A program made the position numbers and the translations under genes. DNA of 64,000 bases from Loktanella sp. PT4BL (lineage in GTDB: Bacteria > Pseudomonadota > Alphaproteobacteria > Rhodobacterales > Rhodobacteraceae). The DNA is taken from positions 682,001-746,000 of the forward strand of contig NZ_QJJL01000003.1 of the NCBI RefSeq assembly GCF_003201935.1, in the 5' to 3' direction. The notes below the pieces were generated by a model, which ran no database searches, was not told where the DNA came from, and saw only the letters and a list, made by a program, of their open reading frames with translations. Positions 42,661-51,186 of this stretch are shown here, piece by piece. Numbering within the stretch: the stretch's first letter is position 1; each line of letters starts with the position of its first letter.

Positions 42661-44451
42661 ATGGCTGAAACCCAAAAACCCACCGCCGAAGATCGGCCCG
42701 TCGGCAAGCGTGTCAGCGCGCTGAAAGCGCTTTGGCCTTTCATGAGAACCTACCGCTTCAACATGATCGCGGCGGGCTTTGCGCTTGTCTTTACGGCCAT
42801 GGTCGCGCTGAGCTTGCCAATTGCGGCGGGGCAGGTTGTCGATACCTTCGGTTTGGCCAGCGGCGAGATTAGCCAGCACTTTGTGACGATGCTCATCATC
42901 GCGGTGCTGCTCGCCTTCGGGACAGCGCTGCGCTATTACTTAGTCACCAGGCTAGGTGAACGGGTTGTGGCCGATATCCGCAAGGCCGTGTTCAACCGTA
43001 TGATCAGCATGAGCCCTGCGTTTTACGAAAAAATCATGACAGGTGAGGTGCTTAGCCGCATTACTACAGATACGACATTGATCCTTTCGGTCATTGGTAG
43101 CTCGGTTTCGATCGCATTGCGCAACATCCTGATCTTCATTGGTGGCGTCATCCTGATGCTGCTGACTTCGGTCAAGATGAGCGTGATGGTCCTTTGGCCG
43201 ATCCCCGTGGTCCTGTTCCCGATCCTGTTTCTCGGTCGCCGTGTGCGCAGCCTGTCCAAGGAAAACCAGGACCTGATTGCTGAATCGAGTGGCGATGCGT
43301 CCGAACAGCTCTTGTCTGCACAAACCGTTCAGGCCTTTACACACGAAGAACTCAGCCGCGCCAAATTCGACGAAGTGACGGAACAAAGCTATCGTTCCGC
43401 CCGCCGCCGGATCATGACGCGTGCGGCGCTGACGGCCATTGTGATCTTCATGGTCTTCGCCGCGATCGTGCTGTTTTTGCAGATGGGTTCACAAGACGTA
43501 GTCGCTGGCGAAATCACCGAAGGCGGGTTGGTGCAGTTCATGATCTACACCATCATGGTCGGCGGCGCTGTCGCGGCCTTGTCCGAGGTCTGGGGTGAAT
43601 TGCAACGCGCCGCAGGTGCGACGGAACGTCTGGTCGAGCTTCTGACCGCCGAAGATACCGTGCAGGATCCTGCAGAGCCCAAGACATTGCCCCAGCCCGT
43701 CAAAGGCACGCTGCAATTCGAGAACGTGCAGTTCCATTATCCTTCGCGGCCGCAGGTCTCTGCCCTTGATGGCATCAATCTTGAGATCAAAGCAGGTGAG
43801 ACCGTCGCACTTGTCGGCCCGTCCGGAGCGGGCAAAAGCACGATCATCCAGATGGTACAGCGGTTCTATGATCCGCAGTCCGGTGCGGTCAAAATCGACG
43901 GCATGGATCTGCGTGATCTGATGCGCTCCGAGTTCCGCCAGCACATCGCGCTTGTCCCGCAAGATCCTGTGATCTTTGCCGATACGGCGCGCGAAAATAT
44001 CCGCTTCGGCAGGCCCACTGCGACCGACGCCGAGGTCGAAGAGGCCGCAAAGGCTGCCGCCGCCTATGATTTTCTCAAAGCCCTGCCTGACGGTTTCGAA
44101 AGCTACGTCGGCGAACGCGGCGTGATGCTTTCGGGTGGGCAAAAACAGCGGATCGCGATTGCGCGCGCCATTCTGCGCGATGCGCCGATCCTGCTCTTGG
44201 ACGAGGCCACGAGCGCGCTGGATGCCGAAAGCGAATATGCTGTGCAGCGCGCGGTCGAGGAACTGGCGCGGACCCGCACGACATTGATTGTCGCGCACAG
44301 GCTGGCCACCGTCAAAAAGGCTGACCGCATCATCGTTCTGGAAGACGGCAAAATCGCGGCCCAAGGCACACATGACGCGCTTGTCGCCCAAGGCGGGCTT
44401 TATGCGCGGCTGGCGCGGCTGCAGTTCACAGAAGGTGTCGCGGCGGAATAG
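42661..44451 (+). CDS. ABC exporter, fused permease and ATPase
   Basis: 596 aa half-transporter of the MsbA/BmrA/LmrA type. Six membrane helices occupy residues about 30-330. The nucleotide-binding domain has Walker A VGPSGAGKST, Q-loop VPQDPVIFADT, signature MLSGGQKQRIAIARA, Walker B PILLLDEATSALD and H-loop IVAHRLATV. It should work as a homodimer exporting lipids or drugs. It lies 98 bp downstream of tRNA-Gly and is followed by an acyl-CoA synthetase gene after 108 bp. The substrate cannot be read from the sequence. Confidence 0.9.
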   Translation: MAETQKPTAEDRPVGKRVSALKALWPFMRTYRFNMIAAGFALVFTAMVALSLPIAAGQVVDTFGLASGEISQHFVTMLIIAVLLAFGTALRYYLVTRLGERVVADIRKAVFNRMISMSPAFYEKIMTGEVLSRITTDTTLILSVIGSSVSIALRNILIFIGGVILMLLTSVKMSVMVLWPIPVVLFPILFLGRRVRSLSKENQDLIAESSGDASEQLLSAQTVQAFTHEELSRAKFDEVTEQSYRSARRRIMTRAALTAIVIFMVFAAIVLFLQMGSQDVVAGEITEGGLVQFMIYTIMVGGAVAALSEVWGELQRAAGATERLVELLTAEDTVQDPAEPKTLPQPVKGTLQFENVQFHYPSRPQVSALDGINLEIKAGETVALVGPSGAGKSTIIQMVQRFYDPQSGAVKIDGMDLRDLMRSEFRQHIALVPQDPVIFADTARENIRFGRPTATDAEVEEAAKAAAAYDFLKALPDGFESYVGERGVMLSGGQKQRIAIARAILRDAPILLLDEATSALDAESEYAVQRAVEELARTRTTLIVAHRLATVKKADRIIVLEDGKIAAQGTHDALVAQGGLYARLARLQFTEGVAAE

Positions 44452-44559
44452 CTGCGTTTTTCGTAGCGTCAGACTTGTGATTGTTTTTGTTTTTCACCAC
44501 CCTGTCTGCTCAGGGAGGCAGCGTCGTGCTGCGTGAAAAGAAAACAGGGAGGAGACGAC

Positions 44560-46446
44560 ATGGCTTTTGCAACTGTCGCTGATCGGGACGCCATCGAAAA
44601 CGAAAAGCCGTGGGAGGCCCGCGATAAGGCCACAACCACCTTTGAACTGCTCAACCGGACTGCCGCAAAACATGGTTCAAGAAAGGCCGTCACCTTCAGC
44701 CTGTTCTCTGACCCCGATGCGAAATGCGAAACGCTTGACTGGAACACCCTGCGCGACAAGACGGCACAAGCCGCCAACATGTTCCGCAGTCTGGGTGTCG
44801 GCGAAGATGATGTCGTGGCCTACCTGATGCCCAATGCCACCGAGACCGTTCTGACATATCTGGGCGGGCAGGTGGCAGGGATCGTGAACCCGATCAACCC
44901 GCTGCTTGACGCGGAACAAATCGCGGCCATCCTGCGTGAAACCAAGGCCAAAGTACTGGTCACACTCAAGGCCTTTCCGAAAACGGATGTTGCGCAAAAG
45001 GCCGCCGAGGCCGTGCGGTTAGCACCCAATGTCACCCATGTGCTGGAAGTCGATCTGCACCGTTATCTGACAGGATTGAAACGTCTGATCGTGCCGCTGA
45101 TCCGGCCCAAGAATCCGGTGGCCCACAAAGCCACAGTACTTGATTTCAACGCCGAGATGAACAAACTGCCCAAAACGCTGAACTTCGAGGACAGCAAGGT
45201 CGACAGGGTCGCCGCCTATTTCCACACCGGTGGCACGACGGGCATGCCCAAGGTCGTGCAGCACCGTTACTCCGGTATCATCTACAACGCATGGCTCGGT
45301 GATCGTTTGCTCTTCACCGAAGAGGACGTACAAATCTGCCCGCTTCCGTTGTTCCATGTTTTTGCAACCATCGTGTCCTTGGGCGCTTCGCTGGGGTCGG
45401 GGGCGCATATCGTATTCCCGACGCCGCAGGGGTATCGTGGTGAGGGCGTGTTCGATAACTTCTGGAAGCTGATCGAAAGGCACAAAGTGACTTTTATGAT
45501 CACCGTGCCCACAGCCATGTCCGCACTGATGCAGCGCAAGGTCGACGCGGATATTTCCACACTACGCCTGGCCTTTTGCGGCTCGGCGCCGCTGCCGCTC
45601 GAGCTTTACCGCCGCTTTGAAAAGGCCGCAGGTGTCACGATCTGCGAAGGCTACGGGCTGACCGAGGCAACATGTCTTGTCTCGATCAATCCACCCGCTG
45701 GTGAAAAGCGCGTCGGCTCCATCGGTTTGCCTTTCCCCTACACGGACATCAAAATCGTCAATCCCGCCGATGGCGAAATCCGCGACGTGGATGAAATCGG
45801 CGAAATCTGCGTTTCCAACCCCGGTGTCTTTGACGGCCAGACCTATACGGACGCCGACAAGAACAAGAACCTCTTCTATCCCGGCGAAAAGTCCGACCAG
45901 CAATATCTGCGGACAGGTGACTTGGGACGGTTTGACAGCGATGGCTATCTGTGGATCACGGGGCGCGCCAAAGACCTGATCATCCGTGGGGGTCACAACA
46001 TCGACCCCGCCGAGATCGAAGAAGCCCTGGCAGGGCATGAGGCCGTGGCCTTTGCCGGTGCCATTGGTCAGCCCGATGAACACGCAGGTGAAGTGCCTTG
46101 CGTTTATGTCGAACTTGTCGATGGGGCAGAGGTGACGGAAGAAGAGCTGATGGCCTATGCCAAGGAACATGTGCATGAACGTGCAGCGCATCCCAAGTAT
46201 CTGGGAATATTGGATGAGTTGCCCAAAACGGCGGTTGGGAAAATCTTTAAGCCGGATCTGCGCAGATTGGCGATCACCCGCGTCTTCAATGCAGCGTTGA
46301 AAGATGTTGGTGCGGAGGTCCATGACGTCAGCGAAGATAAAAAGCGCGGCTTGGTTGCCCATATCGTCAAGACCGGCAATGCGTCGGATGCAGAAATCGG
46401 CAAAGCACTGAACGCTTACACTATACCTTGGGAGCTGGTGGGCTAA
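44560..46446 (+). CDS. Acyl-CoA synthetase (AMP-forming)
   Basis: 628 aa of the ANL superfamily. Adenylation motifs are YFHTGGTTGMPKVVQHRY, EGYGLTEATCLVSINP, LRTGDLGRFDSDGYLWITGRAKDLIIRGGHNIDPAEIE and the C-terminal lysine in PKTAVGKIFKPDL. It activates a carboxylic acid to the acyl-CoA. A short insert (residues about 165-195, RYLTGLKRLIVPLIRPKNPV) is characteristic of one Rhodobacteraceae subgroup. GGGAGGAG sets the start at 44560. A beta-hydroxyacid dehydrogenase gene follows 38 bp downstream, so the two are probably one transcript. The chain-length range is unknown. Confidence 0.88.
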   Translation: MAFATVADRDAIENEKPWEARDKATTTFELLNRTAAKHGSRKAVTFSLFSDPDAKCETLDWNTLRDKTAQAANMFRSLGVGEDDVVAYLMPNATETVLTYLGGQVAGIVNPINPLLDAEQIAAILRETKAKVLVTLKAFPKTDVAQKAAEAVRLAPNVTHVLEVDLHRYLTGLKRLIVPLIRPKNPVAHKATVLDFNAEMNKLPKTLNFEDSKVDRVAAYFHTGGTTGMPKVVQHRYSGIIYNAWLGDRLLFTEEDVQICPLPLFHVFATIVSLGASLGSGAHIVFPTPQGYRGEGVFDNFWKLIERHKVTFMITVPTAMSALMQRKVDADISTLRLAFCGSAPLPLELYRRFEKAAGVTICEGYGLTEATCLVSINPPAGEKRVGSIGLPFPYTDIKIVNPADGEIRDVDEIGEICVSNPGVFDGQTYTDADKNKNLFYPGEKSDQQYLRTGDLGRFDSDGYLWITGRAKDLIIRGGHNIDPAEIEEALAGHEAVAFAGAIGQPDEHAGEVPCVYVELVDGAEVTEEELMAYAKEHVHERAAHPKYLGILDELPKTAVGKIFKPDLRRLAITRVFNAALKDVGAEVHDVSEDKKRGLVAHIVKTGNASDAEIGKALNAYTIPWELVG

Positions 46447-46484
46447 GTATTGCTCAAAGCAGACGAAATATAAGGACAACTGTG

Positions 46485-47369
46485 ATGACGAAACTTGCGT
46501 TTTTGGGCCTCGGGGTCATGGGGTATCCTATGGCTGGCCACCTTCAGGCGGCGGGTCACGATGTGACGGTATATAACCGCACAACGGCCAAGGCAGAAAA
46601 ATGGGTGGCACAGCACGGTGGCGCAATGGCTGAAACGCCGCGCGGGGCAGCAGAAGGGGCCGCTTTGGTCATGGCCTGCGTGGGCAACGATGATGACCTG
46701 CGCTCGGTATGTTTGGGCGAGGACGGGGCCTTTGCGGCGATGCCGGAGGGCGCGATTTTTGTCGATCACACGACGGTTTCTGCGGCAGTCACGCGCGAGT
46801 TGCATGATCTGGCGGCAAAAAAAGGCATCGCCTTTGTCGATGCACCCGTATCGGGCGGACAGGCCGGGGCCGAAAACGGCGCGCTTTCGGTCATGTGTGG
46901 CGGCGCGGAAGAGAGCTACGCCCGCGCCGAGGCTGTCATCGCTGCCTATGCCAAGCTCTGCCGTCGCATTGGCGATAGCGGTGCCGGGCAAATGACCAAA
47001 ATGTGCAACCAGATCGCGATTGCAGGGCTGGTGCAGGGTTTGTCCGAGGCGCTTCATTTTGCGCAAAAGGCAGGCCTTGATGGTGAAGCCGTCGTTGAAG
47101 TCATCAGCCAGGGTGCCGCAGGGAGCTGGCAGATGTCGAACCGCTATCAAACGATGCTGGGCGATAAGTGGGATCACGGGTTCGCGGTGGATTGGATGCG
47201 CAAGGATCTGGGAATCTGCCTTGATGCCGCTGACGAAAACGGGGCGAGCCTGCCGGTGACAGCGCTGGTCGACCAGTTTTACAAAGACGTGCAAAAACTT
47301 GGTGGGGGGCGTTGGGACACGTCATCCTTGCTCAAGCGCCTTCAGGCGATCGATGAAAAATCTGTCTGA
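46485..47369 (+). CDS. Beta-hydroxyacid dehydrogenase (3-hydroxyisobutyrate dehydrogenase family)
   Basis: 294 aa. The nucleotide-binding signature LAFLGLGVMGYPMAGHLQAAGHDVTVYNRT, the substrate motif FVDAPVSGGQAGAENG and the catalytic lysine in GQMTKMCNQIAIAG are present. The family oxidises 3-hydroxy acids (3-hydroxyisobutyrate, tartronate semialdehyde, 2-hydroxymethylglutarate); the exact member is not clear. The start at 46485 has TAAGGA; it lies 38 bp after the synthetase gene and is convergent with cheD. Confidence 0.87.
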   Translation: MTKLAFLGLGVMGYPMAGHLQAAGHDVTVYNRTTAKAEKWVAQHGGAMAETPRGAAEGAALVMACVGNDDDLRSVCLGEDGAFAAMPEGAIFVDHTTVSAAVTRELHDLAAKKGIAFVDAPVSGGQAGAENGALSVMCGGAEESYARAEAVIAAYAKLCRRIGDSGAGQMTKMCNQIAIAGLVQGLSEALHFAQKAGLDGEAVVEVISQGAAGSWQMSNRYQTMLGDKWDHGFAVDWMRKDLGICLDAADENGASLPVTALVDQFYKDVQKLGGGRWDTSSLLKRLQAIDEKSV

Positions 47370-47371
47370 GA

Positions 47372-47893
47372 CTAGAAGAGCGTAATGTCCGGCGGAGGCG
47401 GTGCCGCCGGCTTTTCGGGAATGATCTCGGGCGTGACACCTGCAATTTGCAACTGGCGTGCGGCACCGGTGGTCGGTGTAAATTGCACGCGGCGCGCCTG
47501 ATCACCGCCAAGGCTCTGGGACAGGCAGGGGATACCCTCTTGTGTCAGGAAATCAGACGCAAACCGCGCGTTGGATTGACCGATGTCGCGGGAATGCTCT
47601 GTCATGCGCGCGCCACCAAAGAGTTTCGCTGCAAGCTTATGACGGTCTGCACCGGCACGGAGCATCTCATTGATCAAGAGCTCCATCGCATTGACACCGT
47701 AGCGCAGATCAGCCCCGCGCGCAGCACCCGTTCCGGCCAACAGAAAGTGGTTCATGCCACCCACACCCGCCCGTGCGTCATAGAGACAAACCGCGACACA
47801 GGACCCCAGCACCGTTGACATCACAACAGTCGGATCGCTTGAGACAGCATAATCGCCCTGAATGATCGTGATCAGCTTTTGCGTGGAATTCAT
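47372..47893 (-). CDS. cheD: Chemoreceptor glutamine deamidase CheD
   Basis: 173 aa. The catalytic cysteine C32 in LGSCVAVCLYD and the histidine H49 in GGMNHF are conserved, with a threonine in the usual VVMSTV strand. CheD deamidates receptor glutamines. It is the last gene of the che operon and overlaps cheB by four bases. The tail is proline-rich and ends PPPPDITLF, resembling the C-terminus EEVELF of the 127-aa protein encoded at 49.0-49.4 kb. Confidence 0.93.
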   Translation of the reverse strand: MNSTQKLITIIQGDYAVSSDPTVVMSTVLGSCVAVCLYDARAGVGGMNHFLLAGTGAARGADLRYGVNAMELLINEMLRAGADRHKLAAKLFGGARMTEHSRDIGQSNARFASDFLTQEGIPCLSQSLGGDQARRVQFTPTTGAARQLQIAGVTPEIIPEKPAAPPPPDITLF

Positions 47894-48873
47894 GCGCGCA
47901 CCTTTGTCGTAGATGCCGCCAGCAGCGCCGGCCCGATTGCACCAAGCGGGAGTTGCTGACCCACGCCACCCATTTCCATGGCGACGCGCGGCATCCCGTA
48001 GACAACGCTGGTATGCTGGTCTTGTCCGATCGTCTGCGCGCCGGCCCTGCGCAATTCGGTCAGTCCGGCAGCACCATCTTTGCCCATCCCTGTGAGAAGG
48101 GCGGCAGTGACATTCGCGGCCATCGGCACGGCCGACATAAACAGCGCGTCAATCGAAGGCCGATGCCCGGATATCAAACCGCCGGACTGTAGATGAATAT
48201 ACGGTCTCCTGCGCTGGGCAAGCGTGAGGTGATATCGATCATCAGGGGCCAGATAGATATGCCCCGTTCTGGCGGCGGCCCCTTCCTCGGCAGGCGTTAC
48301 CGTGGCACGGCATGCACTATTCAACAGACGGATCAGGCTTCTGGCAAAGCTGCCTCCGGTGTGCTGTACAATCAGAACCGGCGGGCAGTCCTCTGCAAAA
48401 TGCTGGGCGATTGTGATTAACGCATCAATCCCGCCGGTGGACGCCCCGATAAGGATAAGCTTGTTGGGATCATAGTCGGCGACGCTGCCTTCTCTTTTCG
48501 GGTCAAGCTTTGTTGCGGGAACGGTTCGGCCTGCTGCCTGCACGATCTGGCCGATGTGCAATTCCAGTTCCGTTTCCGGTACTTTTGGCGTCGCGGGGGG
48601 AAGGGAATGAACATCAGCTCCGGTTTTTCCTTCAGTCAAGACGACACAGGTAAGTTTGAGGATGCCAAGAAGTGAAAAGAGAAGCTCGCATTCAGGAAGG
48701 TTGGCGAGCGTTTCGGAGATGAGGACGCAGTGCGGTTCATGGTGTTCTGACAAATTATATGCATCGGTCAGAGATGTGGCCGTCAGTAGCTGCGCTTGCG
48801 GAAGCACAGCCGTTATCGCACGCCGGACACGTGCCAGGGAAAGCTGAGATTGATGTGTAATCAGAAATTTCAT
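47890..48873 (-). CDS. cheB: CheB-type methylesterase with a degenerate receiver domain
   Basis: 327 aa. The catalytic domain is intact: S145 in LIGASTGGID, H171 in IVQHTGGSF and D266 in GMGKDGAAG, with normal spacings. Residues 1-82 have the length of a receiver but lack its signature: the acidic pair is replaced by H7-Q8, and the phosphorylation site is in the stretch CVLISETLANLPE, where S53 or E54 stands in for aspartate. So this CheB should not be activated by phosphorylation. It lies 174 bp downstream of the 127-aa protein gene. Confidence 0.9.
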   Translation of the reverse strand: MKFLITHQSQLSLARVRRAITAVLPQAQLLTATSLTDAYNLSEHHEPHCVLISETLANLPECELLFSLLGILKLTCVVLTEGKTGADVHSLPPATPKVPETELELHIGQIVQAAGRTVPATKLDPKREGSVADYDPNKLILIGASTGGIDALITIAQHFAEDCPPVLIVQHTGGSFARSLIRLLNSACRATVTPAEEGAAARTGHIYLAPDDRYHLTLAQRRRPYIHLQSGGLISGHRPSIDALFMSAVPMAANVTAALLTGMGKDGAAGLTELRRAGAQTIGQDQHTSVVYGMPRVAMEMGGVGQQLPLGAIGPALLAASTTKVRA

Positions 48874-49047
48874 TTGTGGTCCGGAATAGATGATCGGTCG
48901 TCGTTTCGACGGGTTAGGTCAGGTTGCCTTCTGCGCACCGTGAGAAGCTGGATGCCGGATGGTGTAAACGTCTTGTTTGGTACTGAATGCGAAGAGACGA
49001 AAGCTGACAGTCCTTGAAAGAGCGGGTTCGGCGCAAATGCGAAGTCA

Positions 49048-49431
49048 TCAAAATAATTCCACCTCCTCTTGTTGCGTGCCTTGGTCGGAGGTTTGCAGTA
49101 CATTGCTGCTGGAGCTTACAATCCGGCGCAACGCCTCGAGTTTCATAGGGGCAATGACATCAATCTCGCTTACTCCGAGGGAATATGGGACAGCATTTCC
49201 CAATCGGTCGAGTAGACCCGCCAGATCATCTGTTGCCTGTTTCAATAAATCGAGTGTCTGCAATGCGTTGCCGTGCTCCAGGGGGGCATCAAGTGCGGTT
49301 TGCGCTCCCCAGATTGCGTGCTCCAGATCAAGGATTTTCTCGCTCAACTGCGTCAGACCGATCCCCGTTTTCTGCAAGACCTCGCGGAGTGGGATCTCAG
49401 CATTCCGGCAATCACGCGGTAAGATGCTCAT
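49048..49431 (-). CDS. Unnamed che-operon protein, candidate CheZ/CheT-like CheY phosphatase
   Basis: 127 aa, mostly helical, no signal peptide. Residues about 52-80 form an amphipathic helix (EHGNALQTLDLLKQATDDLAG) holding D61-L-L-K-Q65, the D-x-x-x-Q spacing of the CheZ catalytic motif (DLTGQ in E. coli). The end EEVELF resembles the CheY-binding tail of CheZ and the tail of CheD. It overlaps the start of the second cheY by four bases and precedes cheB. No cheZ, cheC or cheX is otherwise seen. Sinorhizobium CheT is a possible relative. The role is inferred from motif and position. Confidence 0.6.
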   Translation of the reverse strand: MSILPRDCRNAEIPLREVLQKTGIGLTQLSEKILDLEHAIWGAQTALDAPLEHGNALQTLDLLKQATDDLAGLLDRLGNAVPYSLGVSEIDVIAPMKLEALRRIVSSSSNVLQTSDQGTQQEEVELF

Positions 49432-49814
49432 AATCGCCCCACCACGCTCTCAATACATTGCTTCATAGTCGCTGTGGTGAACGGTTTCCTTATGATGTTG
49501 TTCAAGCCAAGCGCTTTCCCCTTGCTGACAAGATCGGGCGTCGGATTGCCTGTCACCAGAATGAATCCGATCCGCGCTGTTGATCTGTTTTGGCGCAGCG
49601 CCTGCAGTAGCTGCAGCCCGTCCATGCCTGGCATATTGTAGTCAGAGAGGACCAAGTGCACCGGATCTGCGATCAGTTTTTGAAGGGCCGCGCGCCCGTC
49701 GTTCTCGGCCTGGTTTTTCCAGATACCCATCTCTTCGATCGCTTGTACCAGAAGGCCGCGGCTGACGCCCATGTCGTCAACGATCATTACCCGCAAGGAG
49801 TCTTTCAGGCTCAA
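49428..49814 (-). CDS. cheY: CheY-type response regulator (second copy)
   Basis: 128-aa single receiver. The acidic pocket VMIVDDMGVSR, phosphorylated aspartate in VLSDYNMPGMDGL, threonine/serine in ILVTGNP and lysine in IRKPFTT are present. It overlaps cheR upstream (ATGA) and the 127-aa gene downstream by four bases. In alphaproteobacterial che operons this CheY is usually the motor-binding or phosphate-sink partner of the first one. Which of the two reaches the motor is not evident. Confidence 0.92.
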   Translation of the reverse strand: MSLKDSLRVMIVDDMGVSRGLLVQAIEEMGIWKNQAENDGRAALQKLIADPVHLVLSDYNMPGMDGLQLLQALRQNRSTARIGFILVTGNPTPDLVSKGKALGLNNIIRKPFTTATMKQCIESVVGRL

Positions 49815-50722
49815 TTTCTGTCTCCTTTGTCCTTAGTGCCCGTAGAGGCGGGCGGCCCTGCCAGTTTTTGGTAGGTTGTGATACCGACGCTCTTGAATGC
49901 TGATTGTGCAGGGCCGCTCAGTCGCTCGGAGTGACCGATCATAAGATGCCCCCCTTCAAGCATCACATCTGCGAAACGTCCCCAAAGGCGTGCTTGCGTG
50001 GCCTTATCGAAATATATGGCCGCGTTTCGGCAAAAAATGACGTCGAATCTGCCCTTCATCGGCCAGTCTGCAACCAAATTGAGTTCGCCAAATGAGACGA
50101 GCCTTTGCAGGTTTGGGTCAATCCGGAACTCACCGGATTGCGGTCCTGTGGAGCCAGTCAACAGGTCGCGCCAAAAGGGGGGGATCGTCGCGATCTGCTC
50201 GGTTGGATAGACCGCGCGCTTGGCGGTCTGCACCACCTGTGGATCGATATCTGTGGCAAGGATTTTGATATCATATTGGGAAAGTTTAGGAGTGGCGGCA
50301 ACAAGTGTCGCGGCAAGAGAATATGCCTCTTGTCCGGTTGAACAGGCCGAAGACCAAAGCCGCACAGGAGTGCCTGCCTGCAACTTTTCGATCAACTGCG
50401 GCATCAATACATCTTTGACAAAATCAAAGTGATGAATCTCGCGGAAAAAATGCGTCACATTCGTGGTCAGTGCCGATAGCAAATGCGGGCGCTCCGCATC
50501 GCCCTCTGTTTTATTGAGGAGACTGCAATAGTCCTCAAAACTGGAGAGGTTGAGCGCCCGCAAACGCTTTGCAAGGCGGGAGTGAACAAGCGCCTTCTTG
50601 GATGGTTGCAAGAAAAGACCGTAGCGCGCGTTCGCGAGTTCAGAAATCATCTGAAAATCATGATCCGAAAATGTGAACTCATGCGACGTTTCTACAGGAG
50701 AGGACTGGAGGTGCGCCATCAT
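49811..50722 (-). CDS. cheR: Chemoreceptor methyltransferase CheR
   Basis: 303 aa. The N-terminal helical domain (FQMISELANARYGLFLQPSKKALVHSRLAKRLRAL) and the SAM-binding domain (TTNVTHFFREIHHFDFV, RLWSSACSTGQEAYSLAATL, ILATDIDPQVVQTAKRAVYP, FDVIFCRNAAIYFD) are complete. It methylates receptor glutamates. Two ATG codons are adjacent at 50722/50719; the first overlaps cheW by four bases. The C-terminal tail (ASTGTKDKGDRN) is unusual and hydrophilic. Confidence 0.95.
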   Translation of the reverse strand: MMAHLQSSPVETSHEFTFSDHDFQMISELANARYGLFLQPSKKALVHSRLAKRLRALNLSSFEDYCSLLNKTEGDAERPHLLSALTTNVTHFFREIHHFDFVKDVLMPQLIEKLQAGTPVRLWSSACSTGQEAYSLAATLVAATPKLSQYDIKILATDIDPQVVQTAKRAVYPTEQIATIPPFWRDLLTGSTGPQSGEFRIDPNLQRLVSFGELNLVADWPMKGRFDVIFCRNAAIYFDKATQARLWGRFADVMLEGGHLMIGHSERLSGPAQSAFKSVGITTYQKLAGPPASTGTKDKGDRN

Positions 50723-51186
50723 GCGGCCGTCGCCAGCTTTGCGGGCAAGAGTGCCTCTAGACTAAGAATTTTGATCATGTCGTCCCCTGTCGGTATGATC
50801 CCGTCGATCGCGCGGGTGGATTCATCTTCTTCTGTGCGGGGCGTTTCGCGCACCATGTCGGAACTGATCCCCAAGATTTCAGAGACAGATTCTACCAAAA
50901 GCCCGACGATGCGTTCTTCGACCGAAATGATGATGATCACATGGCGTTCGGTTGGCTCGATTGCCTGAAAGCCTAGCTTGGCGGCAAGGTCCAAAATGGG
51001 AATGACGGCACCACGCAAATTGATCACACCGAGAACATAGGGTGGCGAATGCGGCAGCAGGGTGACGGGTGTCCAACGCCGGATTTCGCGAATTTGCGTG
51101 ATTTCAATGCAGAAGCTTTGCCCCCCTGCAACCAGTGTCACAAACTCTATCTGTTTCGCGGCTTTGGGATCTTCATGTTGCTGCAT
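50719..51186 (-). CDS. cheW: Chemotaxis coupling protein CheW
   Basis: 155 aa. The two beta-barrel subdomains are visible (EFVTLVAGGQSFCIEITQIREIRRW, LPHSPPYVLGVINLRGAVIPILDLAAKLGF, VGLLVESVSEILGI). CheW links receptors to CheA. It overlaps cheA by 14 bases. Full length. Confidence 0.95.
   Translation of the reverse strand: MQQHEDPKAAKQIEFVTLVAGGQSFCIEITQIREIRRWTPVTLLPHSPPYVLGVINLRGAVIPILDLAAKLGFQAIEPTERHVIIIISVEERIVGLLVESVSEILGISSDMVRETPRTEEDESTRAIDGIIPTGDDMIKILSLEALLPAKLATAA

Noticed and set aside
42310..42879. A 189-codon minus-strand frame running through tRNA-Gly
   Set aside because: It reads across the tRNA and the start of the ABC exporter gene; the translated tRNA segment is a well-known false protein.
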